Assembly (NCBI RefSeq): GCF_029873635.1
Contig: NC_080418.1
Location: 8,566,562 to 8,630,561, forward strand
DNA from: Malania oleifera
Taxonomy: Eukaryota; Streptophyta; Magnoliopsida; Santalales; Ximeniaceae
Direction of reading: 5' to 3'
Length of the DNA stretch: 64,000 nucleotides
In this document: piece after piece, positions 32,135 through 43,675 of the stretch
Layout of the letters: each line of letters opens with the position of its first letter
How positions within the stretch are numbered: the stretch's first letter is position 1
Made by a program: the position numbers and the translations under genes
The notes under the pieces: model-generated
What the model saw: only the letters and a program-made list of their open reading frames with translations
The model's database searches: none
Told to the model about the DNA's origin: nothing

Positions 32135-34315
32135 TGTAACAACCTGCATATTTTCCACACTTTTTTTTTTTATATCAATGTCATACATTCCAACTCAATA
32201 GGTCACAATCCACCTGGACTCATGGGTACCAGGAATATATCAGAACATACAGCAGAAGCTCTAGCAGCAGAAAACATACAATAATGTACATCTCAATATA
32301 ATATATATTACAAAATACCAGAGTTGCTACAATCGCTGTACTTCTACATATACATCCCAAAAATGAAATTTAGGGACAAATCCCACAAAACCTAACTATC
32401 CCTACCAAAACTTACCCTTCAAAAAGGGCAACAACTACTCTAGATCAGCGGGGCTTTTCTCGCTCTCTTATCAAGGGCTCTTAAAAAGTTAATAAGATTT
32501 AGGGGTGAGACACCTCTCAGTAAGGGAAATAAACTAGTACCAGTGTGTGGCAACATAAGTATTACGTGTTCTTCATATATCATACATAGCATATTCAGTA
32601 CTGTTTTATCAAATCTGGGAAAACATATATATAATTCAACATGGCAGAACATACTGCATTTTCATAACATATCTCATCTTATATCATAATAATAATAACA
32701 TAAAACAATCCTGGTAGGTTAGCTAGTTGTTGTCATGTATTACTCCCACATGACTGGGTTGTGTAGTCTGAAAGCGGGACCTGACAATGGTTGGCTGACC
32801 ACTACCAAGTCAAACAATAGTCTATAAGTCCGATGGGTCTACCCAGACTGGTCCGTACACCAGGGGCGATAACAGCACACTTCTTGAAAATAACCACATC
32901 GACCATCCAATCTCACACTACTCCGTACAGTGGCATTAACACAGATATCATGATCACGAGGACCATGGACACATAGCAACGGTACCGTGCAAGTGCTAGC
33001 CTAGACCAAGCCAACCAGGTTCTAATATCATATAGCATATACTAAAACTGTGATACATAGATATTTTATATCATTTATTCTCACATCAATCATATCATTT
33101 TGCATATATACGTGTATCATGAAAATCATCAGCCCATACGCTGGTATTACACATTTTATCATAGCTCAGCCCGTACGCTGGCAAATCACAGTCACATAGC
33201 AGGACCTGTACGCCGGAAAACGTAGCATAGCGCGTACGCTGGCAAATCACATCACATAGCACAGCGCGTACGCTGGCAAACATAGCACAGCTCGTACGTT
33301 GGCAAATCACATCACATAGCACGGCCCGTACGCCGGCAAACATATCATAAAAATCTCAGCCCATACGCCGGTTTTTCCATCCTAAAAAATTCATATCATC
33401 CACAATCCTAGAAAACAGTATTTCACAATATTTTTACTCATGCCACACAAATGGATTTTCACATATTCAACATACAATCATTTTCACAGTATTTTGCAAA
33501 TATAAATGATATATATAAATATATTTATTTTTCCTGAAACTAGATGCTATATATACATATACATGCATTTTCTCAAAAGAAAATTGGCTTAATTTATCCC
33601 CTTACCTGATTCCTGAAATGCCCCTAAGAAAATCTTCCCCACACCCGCAAGGTTCCCAACTCAACACCGTGAAAATGGAAATTCCTAATATTAAAGTTCA
33701 GCATTTTCATGCGCACAACATTTCTTATAACTAGCGCAAGACCAAATATGGCTTAAAAAGCCTTACCTCAACTCTGGGATGATTTCCAACTAGCTTTCTT
33801 CCACGATCCGCTCCAGCAGATTTGGAGAGAACTCCGCTGAGAGCGTTGTGGTGACTTCGGATTGTCGATCCGGTGAAGATCTGGCCAGAAATCAATGAAA
33901 GAAAAAGAGAAAATCGAAGGGGAGAGAGAGAGAAAAGAGATAGCTTCCTTAATAAGATAAAAATTCAGATTTTCATATTTATAAGTAGGGGATTTCATCG
34001 ATGAGCCCGTCCTTCGTCGACGAGTCCTTCACACATTTCATCAACAAAATCCACTTCTCGTCGACAAAATTCAGTCGGCTCCAAAAACCCCTCTTGGTAT
34101 TTTCTCATCGACGAAGCCCTATGTTTGTCGACGAAATCTTTAAAGCCTTTGTCGACAAATCCCATGTATTCATCGACGAAGCCTTGCTGGCCCCCTTTCC
34201 TTTAATCCTTCCAAAGTTCAATGTCGTTGACGAAGTCGACGGCCTCCTTCTGTTTCCGATTTCCATATCTATTTTCTTTTAATACTTTAACTACCATTTT
34301 ATTCGGGTCGTTACA
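32135..34315 (-). mobile_element. Solo LTR of the GTCGAC-array family (TSD GGTCA) in copia element 3
   Basis: GGTCA at 32130-32134 is repeated exactly at 34316-34320, and the copia frame rejoins as SGHPGARPA. The plus strand runs TGTAACAACCTGC to CGGGTCGTTACA. Read on the minus strand, it has the palindrome array (34250-33990), TATAAATA (33976-33983), GA-rich leader (33895-33935), the ATCCGCTCCAGCAGATTTG motif (33787, plus strand), the minisatellite (33372-33125), the conserved block with ACTGGGTTGTG (32750) and the TCTCACCCC box (32501-32526). It is the mirror image of 24869-26988 in layout. Confidence 0.92.
33976..34250 (-). promoter_or_regulatory. U3 palindrome array and TATA box of LTR 32135
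   Basis: Nine units of the TCGTCGACGA type are visible on either strand. One is exact and most others show CpG transitions, e.g. TCATCGATGA, TCGTCGACAA, TTGTCGACGA. The TATA box TATAAATA lies at 33976-33983 on the minus strand. Confidence 0.78.
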
Positions 34316-34320
34316 GGTCA

Positions 34321-35031
34321 TCCGGGTGCTCGTCCTGCCCACTTTCCCATGGAACAAAATCTGAAACTCAATAATACTGATGGTGATCTTCTCTCCGATC
34401 TAAGCTCGTTTCGGCGACTCATTGGACATTTGATCTATCTCACCATCACTCGTCCTAACATTGTATTTCTAGTCAATATTCTCAGTCAATTTATGCATTA
34501 GCCCAGACAACCGCATTATGATGCTGTTGTACATGTTCTTCGATACATTAAGGCTTCTCCAGATCAAGGCTTATTTTTTCCTACTGCCAACACTCTTCAA
34601 GTCTTCACTTATTCTGATTCGGATTGGGCTAGTTGTCCACTCACTCGTCGCTCCACCATTGGGTTTTTCATTCAGTTGGGCACTAGTCTAATTACCTGGC
34701 GCACTAAGAAACAAACTACAGTTTCTCGCTCCTCCGCCGAAGCTGAGTACCGGGCACTTGCTTTCACTACCTATGAACTTATATGGCTCAAAACTCTTTA
34801 AATGATCTTAGCATACCGCATTCCCAGCCTATGCTCTTATATTATGACAACCAAGTGGCTCTTCACATTGTCCAGAATCTTGTTTTCCACGAACGTACCA
34901 AACATATAGAAATCGATTGTCATATTGTTCATGAAAAGTTACGAGCTGACCTCTTTTTCACTAAACATATTCCTACTCACAGTCAACTTGCCGATATCTT
35001 CACCAAAACTTTGGGTAGTGACCATTTCTAA
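34321..35031 (+). pseudogene. RT end and RNase H of copia element 3
   Basis: It reads FRRLIGHLIYLTITRPNIVF, then LRYIKASPDQGLFF, SDSDWASCPLTRRSTIGFF, ITWRTKKQTTVSRSSAEAEYRAL, a stop and frame change near 34800, then [25 protein letters not shown] and [17 protein letters not shown]. This is a normal copia RNase H apart from the breaks. Confidence 0.9.
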
Positions 35032-35225
35032 AACTTATCCCGCAAGTTTGGCATTACGGATCTCTATACTCCAACTTGAGGGAGAGTATTAGCAATATAT
35101 TTGCTTTCCATTTAGCACAACATATATTTTCTATTTTTTTCAATTCTCTCATGTATATATACCCTTGTAATCCTTGTATCAAGGGTGAATTAATAGAGAA
35201 AAAAACTTTTGTCCCAATTTTAACA

Positions 35226-35994
35226 AAATTGAAATTGTGAAATTAATGTTCTTAAATATAAAGTTACCCTACGTCTAGGAATATAGATTTTTTTAATGGT
35301 AAATTTGAGTTTGTCTGAATTCTCTCAAAATTTAGCATAAAATTATATTAAGTTTTACCCGAATCAAAAAACTCCGAAATCGATGGTTCCAAACATTACA
35401 CAACAAATTTGGAACTTATTTTTTTTGGGTAAAATATCAAAGAGTAAAGGTCAAGTTGCATGTCCTCCACTATGCACCAATGCATGTGTACCAACAAATA
35501 GCAAAAGAGCATGAGCCTGTCCATACGAGGATGGAACAGAGGTGGGGGTGGTGAAAGAATCAGTGATGGACACGTGGCAAGTTGCGAGGACTCTTTTATC
35601 TTTTACGTTAACTTGTAGCTGGCTAATGGGATGCTGTTGGTGTTCGAGTGAAGGAGTGCGGACCTCTTGTTTGCAGAATTTCAATTCCTTTTAAAGTTGA
35701 CGAAGAAGATATTTCCTTTGCATGCATTACTATGGAGAGGGTGAAGCCAAACAGTATCTTCCAAAGTAGACACCTTTAATTTTTAAAGCCATATCTTTCG
35801 TAAACAGAGATGTACCATTCTTAAATTTTAGAGATCTCATAAATCACTGACGAAATTTCGAAAAAATTAATAAACTTTCTTTGATATTTGATTTTTTTGA
35901 TTCTTAAATTCTTTTTATCAAATATACGAGGAGGTTTATATCTTTTTCATAAACTTTAGAAGTGGTCCACAAATATTTTGAAAATTAAAGAAAA
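35226..35994. other. AT-rich spacer, nothing recognised
   Basis: No supported gene. A 77-residue minus-strand ORF at 35451-35684 has no recognisable domain and is not called. Confidence 0.5.
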
Positions 35995-36070
35995 ACTTTT
36001 GATGTTGCACCGGGTGATCCAATGTGGCTCGTTGGTGGCTAGAGTTCCGCGTCATCAGAAAAAAAAACAA
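35995..36070 (+). mobile_element. 5'-truncated SINE copy (3' end and A-rich tail)
   Basis: GTTGCACCGGGTGATCCAATG, GCTCGTTGGTGGCTAGAGTTCC and a following A-rich tail match the 3' domain of the fuller copy at 36232-36435, including the junction with the tail. Confidence 0.6.
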
Positions 36071-36231
36071 AAAAATCAACTTTCTTATTAAACTTGCAAT
36101 ATTTTATAATTAGACTTTATAATCAAATAATTTAAGGATCTGTTTAGTTGCGGAAATATTTTTTATTTTAGCTTCTTGAAAAACCATAAAACAAATTAGC
36201 TAATTTTTTACTTTTACAATATTGTAGAAAA

Positions 36232-36435
36232 TTCTCAGCCGGACTTGCTAAGTGGTAAGAGTGGACTTGCGACCACGAGTTCGATTCCCCACTTGTGGTT
36301 TGCACGGTGAATTACCAGGGATGTGTTAATGGACGGCCGGCAACATTTCCAACTCCATGGGTTTGGTGCCACACCCGAGGGTCCAAAGGGCTCGTCGGTG
36401 GTTGGAGTTCCCACATCGTCAAAAAAAATATATGG
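36232..36435 (+). mobile_element. tRNA-derived SINE with A and B boxes
   Basis: The head has an A-box-like GCTAAGTGGTAAGAG and a B-box GAGTTCGATTCC about 30 bases apart, as in a tRNA-derived pol III promoter. The body follows (GGTTTGGTGCCACACCCGAGG, GGCTCGTCGGTGGTTGGAG), ending in a CATCGTC stretch and an A run. It is not a functional tRNA because no cloverleaf closes around the boxes. Confidence 0.7.
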
Positions 36436-37284
36436 TAGGAAATAAATGACCAACAACAAACAGTTTTAACACCATTTACTAGAGTAAATTACTTTATTTT
36501 TCATTTATAATCTTTCAAATAATTACAAAATTGTTAGTTTTCCAAATTTGTATTAAAAAAATAGAAAATATTTTTCATTATTTTTTTAAATTTCTAATTC
36601 TTACTTTACATATGAGAGTATAGAAACTTCATATTTGTTAGCTAACTTCTCATAATCTTCATATTTATTAGCACCTAGAGTTTTTTAAAAAAGGACAAAC
36701 TATTTTTAGATTATGTCGAGAATTGATGAAAATAAGAAAGTCAATAATTTATCCTCTTGTCGATAAATTGATTCAATTTATTTTAACTATCCTCTTTTGT
36801 AAAATTATAATCAAGTGTATTTTTTATTTTTATTTTTATAAAAACCAAACTTGCAATGTGATGGAAGATAATTGTTTGGTGAAGCTTTATCATATGTATT
36901 GAGAAATAAATTGCTCAAAAGTTCAATAATGATTTGATAGTTGATGGTTTTTTATGTTACGGAAAAAGTAGAAATCATAAGATGATTACTCAAGTTAAAT
37001 TACTGGTCAATTTTAGGATCCTCACAGCATTAATTTTGACTACTTTTTAGTTTTTACGATTGTTGATATGCATTTACTGTTGTCGAGATGCATTTATGTG
37101 TGATTCTCGTTAATAAAAAAATCTTTTTTAAAAAAAAAAAATTGCATGTTAATAAAATAGATAATTTACTTAAAATGGTCAAAAGTCATAATAATTACAA
37201 ACACACTAAAACAATCTCAATAATTTTTTTATGCATATAATTTGGCCCCCCTAACCATGATTTTTGGATCCGCCGCTGCCCGTA

Positions 37285-37500
37285 ATTCTTTTTTTTTTTT
37301 TTTTAAAACTTGTAAACCCCAACTACCGTTGTGTCACTTTGGACACTATGGTGCGGTACCAAATCCCGGGAGTGAAAGCTCCCGTTCATTAACGCACCCC
37401 TAGTAATTCACGGACGTAATGCCTCAAAAGGGAATCGAACCCGACCTTGGAGTCACTAAAATTACAAATCGCCCTTACCACTTGAGACTGCCCATAATTA
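37285..37500 (-). mobile_element. SINE copy, minus strand, with A and B boxes
   Basis: On the minus strand CAAGTGGTAAGGGCGA and GGGTTCGATTCCC form A and B boxes near 37480 and 37440. The 3' body GATTTGGTACCGCACCATAG ... ACGGTAGTTGGGG and a T-run on the plus strand (A tail) complete it. The 3' part is related to the copy at 36232. Confidence 0.65.
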
Positions 37501-37894
37501 CCATAATAATGTTGGGAAAATGAAATATTTGTGCAAAAATTTATTTGTTTATACCAACAAATAATTTTATTTATAATATAATATTTGTGCTTGCTCAAAA
37601 AATATCTTAAAGCACCTATCACAATAGTCATCTCCAAAAGAATGTGTAGCCATATAAAAATTAAACAATTTTAAACAAACAAAATAAATTCAAAAAATAC
37701 ATGAGAACTTTTGGGAAGGTTTAAACTTATCGATCCCACCAAATTAATAAAACCCAATCATATATATATATATATATATATATAAAACACAAGTTTTTGA
37801 TTATTACCTCTTGAGTTTCTATCTTTCCTATTTTTGAGCCTACTCATATGGGCCTTTATCAAATTAAATACATGCAGTCTATTTATTTTTTATT

Positions 37895-38040
37895 TTTTAT
37901 TTTTGATAATTCGAGAGCTCCAACTACCATCGAGCTACTTTTGATATTATGATGCAGCACCAAATTCAAGGGAGTGAAAGTCATCTGCCCATTGATGCAC
38001 CCTAATAATTCACCGAAGTAATGATCCTATATTTGTGAAC
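37895..38040 (-). mobile_element. Diverged, 5'-truncated SINE copy
   Basis: The minus strand carries GAATTTGGTGCTGCATCAT and GCTCGATGGTAGTTGGAGC, matching the 3' body of the copy at 37285-37500. No B box is preserved. Confidence 0.5.
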
Positions 38041-38109
38041 TTGTCGGGCATTAGAAAATTAAGTAAATGACAAGTGACTTATATGCATATGTTTTTATTA
38101 TTATTATTA

Positions 38110-38260
38110 CATAGGAATTCTAGCCACAAACGAGCTGTTCGGACCCCCTAGTGCGGCACCAAACCTACAGATCAGTGTCTTCCGCCCCCAGGTCTCGCTG
38201 ATCAGGATAAAGTTTGGAATGCGAACACGGCTTCTATGCATTAGTTAGACGTTCGGCCAA
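38110..38260 (-). mobile_element. Diverged SINE-like 3' fragment
   Basis: The minus strand carries GGTTTGGTGCCGCACTAGGG, GGTCCGAACAGCTCGTTTG and GGCTAGAATTCC, similar to the 3' body of the other copies. The 5' part is unlike a tRNA. Confidence 0.45.
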
Positions 38261-38279
38261 CCCAACTCTCGGGACACAT

Positions 38280-38400
38280 CTTCATTACCATCCACGATCT
38301 CAACTGGTTTACAGAGCGAACTCTTACCATCCATAGTCCCCACTGGCTCATAGAATAAACTCTCATCATCCACAGGTATCACTGATTCCGTGAATGTATT
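38280..38400. repeat. Degenerate tandem repeat of about 43 bp, three copies
   Basis: CCATCCACGATCTCAACTGG, CCATCCATAGTCCCCACTGG and CATCCACAGGTATCACTG recur about 43 bases apart, each followed by a similar AGAxxxAACTCT stretch. Confidence 0.55.
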
Positions 38401-39103
38401 TACCTAAAATTGAATTTCCGATACTCTTTCTTACTTACTGATATCTTTCAACTTATATGCATACGTTGGACTTTGGCATGGGTGAAAAGTCTAGTACAGT
38501 ATAGACGATTAGGAAAATTTGATTTGGGTCCGTATATATCAAACCCATTCGCAAGGACTGTCTGGGTATAACAAGTAATCCTACCCCTATGTCTAGAAAT
38601 GAATTAAAATTTAAAAGTTAGATGCCAAACACCTCCGCCAAAAACAAGAAGTGGTTTGGATGATGACAAAGTAGTTTGGTCTTCCTATTGCATATATATT
38701 ATCGGGCAGCATTGATCGATTTTTTGGAGAAAATAATAAAATAAAAGAACTCTAGACTCTTCTTCCTGCGTTTTTCTGAAGGGTCGCAGAAGCAGGATGG
38801 ATCAAATTGATGGTGATAAGATATTTTGGTACGTAGCTTCCTAAGCTCAATCATGCAGAGCATGCCGACGAATACTAAACCATAAAGTTACAGCCATGCA
38901 TGCATCTTGTATGCTCTGTATGCAGACAAATAGAAAATGCAGAACACTTGAACACTTTCATGATGTGAAAATGTCTTATGCATAAGATTTGTATAAAGTA
39001 TAGTTATTATAAATTTAAAAGTATTTAAATATCAAATTAAAGATTTTATACTATTAGATACAGATAAATATTCAAGTAATACAATTAAAAAATCTCAGGT
39101 CAT
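38401..39103. other. AT-rich spacer, nothing recognised
   Basis: No supported gene or repeat. Confidence 0.5.
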
Positions 39104-39350
39104 CGCAAATTATCGGGTATCAAACAATCTTCAACTGAACAGGTTCTCGACAATTCAGCAACCAATAGAATCGTCAATGATTTGCTGAAAACGTCGACAA
39201 TTTTTAGTAATCCGTCGACGATTTGATGAAACCGTTAATAATTTTTTCCTAAAAAACTTTATGTCTGAAATTGTCAAAGTAGCTGTCGAATGGTATAGAA
39301 ACTATCGACGGTTAGCTAGAAAACTAAATAGTGTCCTTTATAAGACATGC
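39104..39350 (+). repeat. Degenerate CGTCGACGATTT-like array before a TATA-like site
   Basis: Units such as TCGTCAATGATT, CGTCGACAATTT, CGTCGACGATTTG and CTATCGACGGTT recur over about 210 bases, followed by CTTTATAAGAC at 39338. This is the layout of the U3 arrays of the LTRs, but no LTR ends could be found. Confidence 0.45.
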
Positions 39351-41165
39351 AATTATATTATTTACATATATGTGTGTGTGTGCATGGCCCTCCATCCTGC
39401 ATGCATGCATGCATAAATGAAAAACCTCATTTAATTTTTTTTAAAATTTTTTTATAACTCAAAATTCTAATTTTGACGAATCCTTTGAACCTTTAGAGCA
39501 AAACTTAAAGTTAAAAAATTAATACAATACGTGAAAAACCATTGAATAATATGCGTAAGTATTTTTAGCTGCAATGTTGTGATAGTAGATGAGTGGATTG
39601 AAATGAGAAAAGAAAAGTTGATGGGAAATTATTTGTCATTGATTGATTTGAATGATGGAGAGCTTAAAAAGGAAAGAAAGAGGACATGTACTGTATCCCT
39701 CTCTCAACTCTCAAAATGAATTCTTTTATATGGGTAGGGTTCAGCAAACAATGAAAAAAGACTTTACCGTTGAAATTGATTGGTGGTAAATTTTTTTTTT
39801 TATCTTTGTTAATAAATATGTCACATATGTTATTAATGGCCTTATGTGAATAATGTCACGTGAAATATTTTTATAATTCTTAATAAAATTCAAATATTCT
39901 TTTAACATAAATTAATGATATAATTTTTATAATTCAGTTTACAAATCAAAATTTGAACCTTTATATATGATATGTTTATAAGTCGTTAATTTTTTTTTAG
40001 CCAAATGAAGGGTATTTATTTGGATTTAAACATTTAACTTATCTAAAATATATTTTATCATATGTAATTTTATCAAATTTTGGTTAACTGTACTTTCTTT
40101 AAAGATTTTTTTGTTTTTTGGTCAAAATGTAAAAATATTTTTTTCACAAAATAATTTATCATATACATATTTTAATTATTTTATAATACATATAGAGGCA
40201 GGTATATCTATAAATTATTAGGTTTTTTTAACCAAATGTAATCTTATCTAATTTTGGTTGAACTACTTTCAATTTACAGCATAAAATTTAATGATATGAA
40301 GAATATTTGGTCTTAATTACTTTTTCAGCTACATATTTCATATTTTTGTATATAATATAGAAATTTACTTCTTAAAAGAATTTTTTGTCTTAATTTCAAA
40401 AGATAATAATATTTTTGTCCACAAAATAATTTGCACAATTTATAGTTTTAAGAGGAGAGAAAAAACACAATTTTGTTTCTCTCTAGTAATTTATATTTTT
40501 TTTTTTTTCAAAAACATTCAAATACTACACTCCTTGTCATATACTTGCAATACCCTTCACGCAAGACTTAAATATAAGTAGGAATTACATGAATTCAGAC
40601 TCCGAATTTCAGACTACATATCTTAAAAACGTGCCCTTTAATAAAATAAAATAAAAAATCAACAACCTTTTAAGGGATGGTATGAATTGAGATAAGAAGA
40701 TGGTGAATGAGTTGTGAATAGACTCATTATACTAACCCCTCTTAGAAGTGCAAAGATAAGGATTCATGGAAAATCGTGGAAGGAGAAAGAATGATGGTGA
40801 GGTGAAAGGATTTAGATTAGAAGAGAGGAAAAAAAAATAAGAAGGGATAGATCAAAGATAAAAGTAAACAAAAAGATAAAATAGTATGGGAGATGAAAGA
40901 CATTGGGACATGTTCTAGCACTGACTATTGCATCATGAGTGTTGAATTCATTGAACGACCTTAATTTACAAGATAGGAATACATCTATGAATACCCGTTT
41001 TGAGGCCAAATCTACATTAGTTTTAAGGTTATAAATACAATTTATACAAACTATAAATTCTAATCTTAAATTTGGTTCGTTTCCAAACATTAAAAGTCTA
41101 ATCATAAATCAAGATCATTTTATAGTACTAAAAGTTTAATTTATTATAACTGGCATGCTTGCACA
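39351..41165. other. AT-rich intergenic DNA, nothing recognised
   Basis: No supported gene. Short ORFs, such as that at 40812-41105 on the minus strand, are AT-driven and carry no domain. Confidence 0.55.
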
Positions 41166-42490
41166 ATGCTTCAAAAGATCTCTCAAACTTTATTGTATTT
41201 AAAAAACCAGTTCAATCATTGCAGAACTTCACCATAGCTTCCCTAGTTTGTACACGCGTGGTCATTCCAAAAGGTATGAACTTCTAGACGCTTGAATTTA
41301 GAGAATCTTTTCAATTCAACCAATTAATATTCACTATCAATAATAGCTCTTCCAACTTTTTCATCGACTATGATAAAAACGATTACAATCCATGGCTAGA
41401 CACATAGATCATTCTATACTGGATTTTGGACCAACTCAACAGTTAGGTCAATTTTCAGGTATTTTACTAAGGTAAGGTCATTTTTATATTTGTGTTCGCT
41501 CATTGTACTTGATAGCCATTTTCGTTGCTCCATTAGAAGTCTTTGTGAATTAGTATTTGTAAATGGTTTTTGGCCACTGCATTTGAGACACACTGCCCAA
41601 GTAATTAGAAAAATTGTCACTATTAGCCTTGACCTTTCAACAAATGCATTATTAGTGACAGTTTATGAGAACCATCACTAGCTAATATAAAACTATTAGT
41701 GATGGTCTTTCTCTTCAAGAATTCTACTTAAGGACGTGTTCTTCTCATTGTATTTTATCTCCAACTCATCCAAATTCTCATTTGTGGTGTTAGGCAGACT
41801 AATTAGGTTAGCCACAACATTATTTCTATCCTATTTTACTTCCTGAACAATATCAACAACTGTTTTTATCTATCCACTGCTACAAAGATAGTCTCTTATT
41901 GACCCTACAGAATTATAATCATCTTCACGAGCAACCCACTCATGCATAGATATTTGAACCAAGCTATTTCTTTCATGCATCCCATTCCTTTTTACTGTGA
42001 TAAACAGTTTCAAAAGATCTCTCAAACTCTATTGCATTTAAAAAATTAGTCCAATCATTGCAGAATTGTTGACATTTTCCCAGTCAACAAATGAATTATT
42101 AGTGACAGTTCTAAAAACCGTCACTATTACAAAACTATTAGTGACGGTTTAAGAACACTGTCACTTATAACCGACTATTAGTGATAGTTTATGATAATCG
42201 TCACTAATATTTTTGACATTTTCCCAGTCAACAGAAGCATTATTAGTGACGGTTCTAAAACTCGTCACTAATACAAGACTATTAGTGGCAGTTTAGAGAA
42301 ACCGTCACTAATACCCCAAAAAACGTCGTTAATATTTTCCTATGATAGTTTCAGCGGGAAAAGTGATTTTTAGTGACAAAAGTATTAGTGACGTTTTGAA
42401 TTTCATCACTAAAAGTGCAGTATTAGAGATGGTTTAAAAATTCATCACTAATACTTTCGTCACTAAAAATTAGTTTTTTTGTTATGACGT
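41166..42490. mobile_element. CACTA-like DNA transposon remnant with subterminal repeats
   Basis: ATTAGTGACGG and its reverse complement CCGTCACTAAT, exact or diverged, alternate many times at 41590-41720 and 42090-42470. The right edge, GTCACTAAAAATTAGTTTTTTT, resembles the subterminal part of plant CACTA elements, whose ends would read CACTA...TAGTG. That terminal motif is not intact here. A segment of about 65 bases (CAAAAGATCTCTCAAACT... to CAATCATTGCAGAA) is present twice, at 41170-41230 and 42007-42066. No transposase is present. Confidence 0.55.
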
Positions 42491-42948
42491 TTGTTTAGCT
42501 AACTATTTCTAATTACCATATCGCCTAAGCGATTCGCCTTACTCAGTGACTTGGGCAACTATCATGTTCCCAAAAAATGTTCATCATATTGATCACAAGG
42601 TGCATGTGCTAAGAGATAACACAAAGAAGAGCATAAATTTTAAATTTCTAATTTAAATTTATATGAATTTATACAAAATATAGCATAAAATTGTATTTAG
42701 TTTCTTTTAAATTTATATAAATTAATATTTAAAACTTGAAATTTTCATATTCTCAAGTAATTACTTAATCTATTTAACATTATTCTTTAAATATTACAAC
42801 GATATTGTACTATATATATATAATTCTCTTTAAATATTCGTGCTCCCCTCTATATATATATATATATAATTCTCTCTAAATATTCGTGCTCCCCTCTATA
42901 TATATATATATATATACCATACGCCCATTCTACTTCCCAACCTCGAAG

Positions 42949-42950
<2 letters not shown>
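42491..42950. repeat. AT-rich spacer with a 52-bp tandem duplication
   Basis: ATTCTCTxTAAATATTCGTGC followed by TCCCCTC and a (TA)n run is present twice, at about 42821-42868 and 42869-42917. Confidence 0.65.

Positions 42951-42987
<37 letters not shown>
42951..42987. repeat. (CT)n microsatellite
   Basis: A run of about 18 CT units. Confidence 0.9.
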
Positions 42988-42988
<1 letters not shown>

Positions 42989-43675
42989 AACATGTTTTCT
43001 GGCATTTTAGTGTTCCCTTTTTTACGGGACAGCTCCAGGTATGCTCCAAACTAGCAGCTACACACTCGCCCACACACATATTTATAGGGTTATTTTAATA
43101 TACTTTAATTCATGCATCCTCAATCGATTATTCTCTTCTTCTTCTTTTTCTTAAATTACTTTGCAAAATTTAAAAATACCAAAAATGATGGACTTGCATA
43201 TAGGAGTATGTTTGTTTGGAAAAATACATTAGTTTGGAAAAAAAAAATAACTTTCTCTAACCAAGAATGTCTTCTCTCCATCTTTGAGAGTAAACAAAAA
43301 GAAAATTGAAGAAAATATATTTATAAAAAATTCTTTTTTCCACGGGGCATTTATACAATAATTATAAATATTTTTTGCCCACCAAAATAAAGCTTAAATG
43401 AGCCCACTCAATATTTTAATTAGCTGCAGAATCTAGGCTATGACTAAATGACATGTGACTTTGTTTAACTTTGAAGTTTGCCAAATTTGATCACACAACT
43501 AATGTTATAAATATTTATTATTTGTATTTACTAATTTTTGATTGATTGATTTCTTAAATTTTAAAAATTATAAATAATAGATTAATTTTGAGCAAAATTT
43601 ACATTATGTGTAATACTTTTTATTTTAATATACATATTTTCTACATAAAAGTAGGGGTAAGAATGCGTACGCCAT
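42988..43675. other. AT-rich spacer, nothing recognised
   Basis: No supported feature. Confidence 0.5.

Larger units (their letters stand above)
29955..35225 (+). mobile_element. Ty1/copia element 3, 5'-deleted, with nested solo LTR
   Basis: The short LTRs at 29955-30096 (142 bp) and 35087-35225 (139 bp) both run TATTAGC to TTTTAACA and are flanked by AAACT and AAATT, a duplication with one change. A polypurine tract (TTGAGGGAGAG) precedes the 3' LTR. Only 10-20 bases separate the 5' LTR from the pre-integrase domain, so primer site, gag and protease are deleted. The body reads pre-integrase, integrase, RT and RNase H in copia order, with frameshifts and stops, and is split at 32135-34315. 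It cannot move by itself. Confidence 0.9.

Noticed and set aside
36240-36290. Possible tRNA gene from A- and B-box-like sequences
   Set aside because: No acceptor or anticodon stem can be formed. The sequence continues into a SINE body with an A-rich tail.
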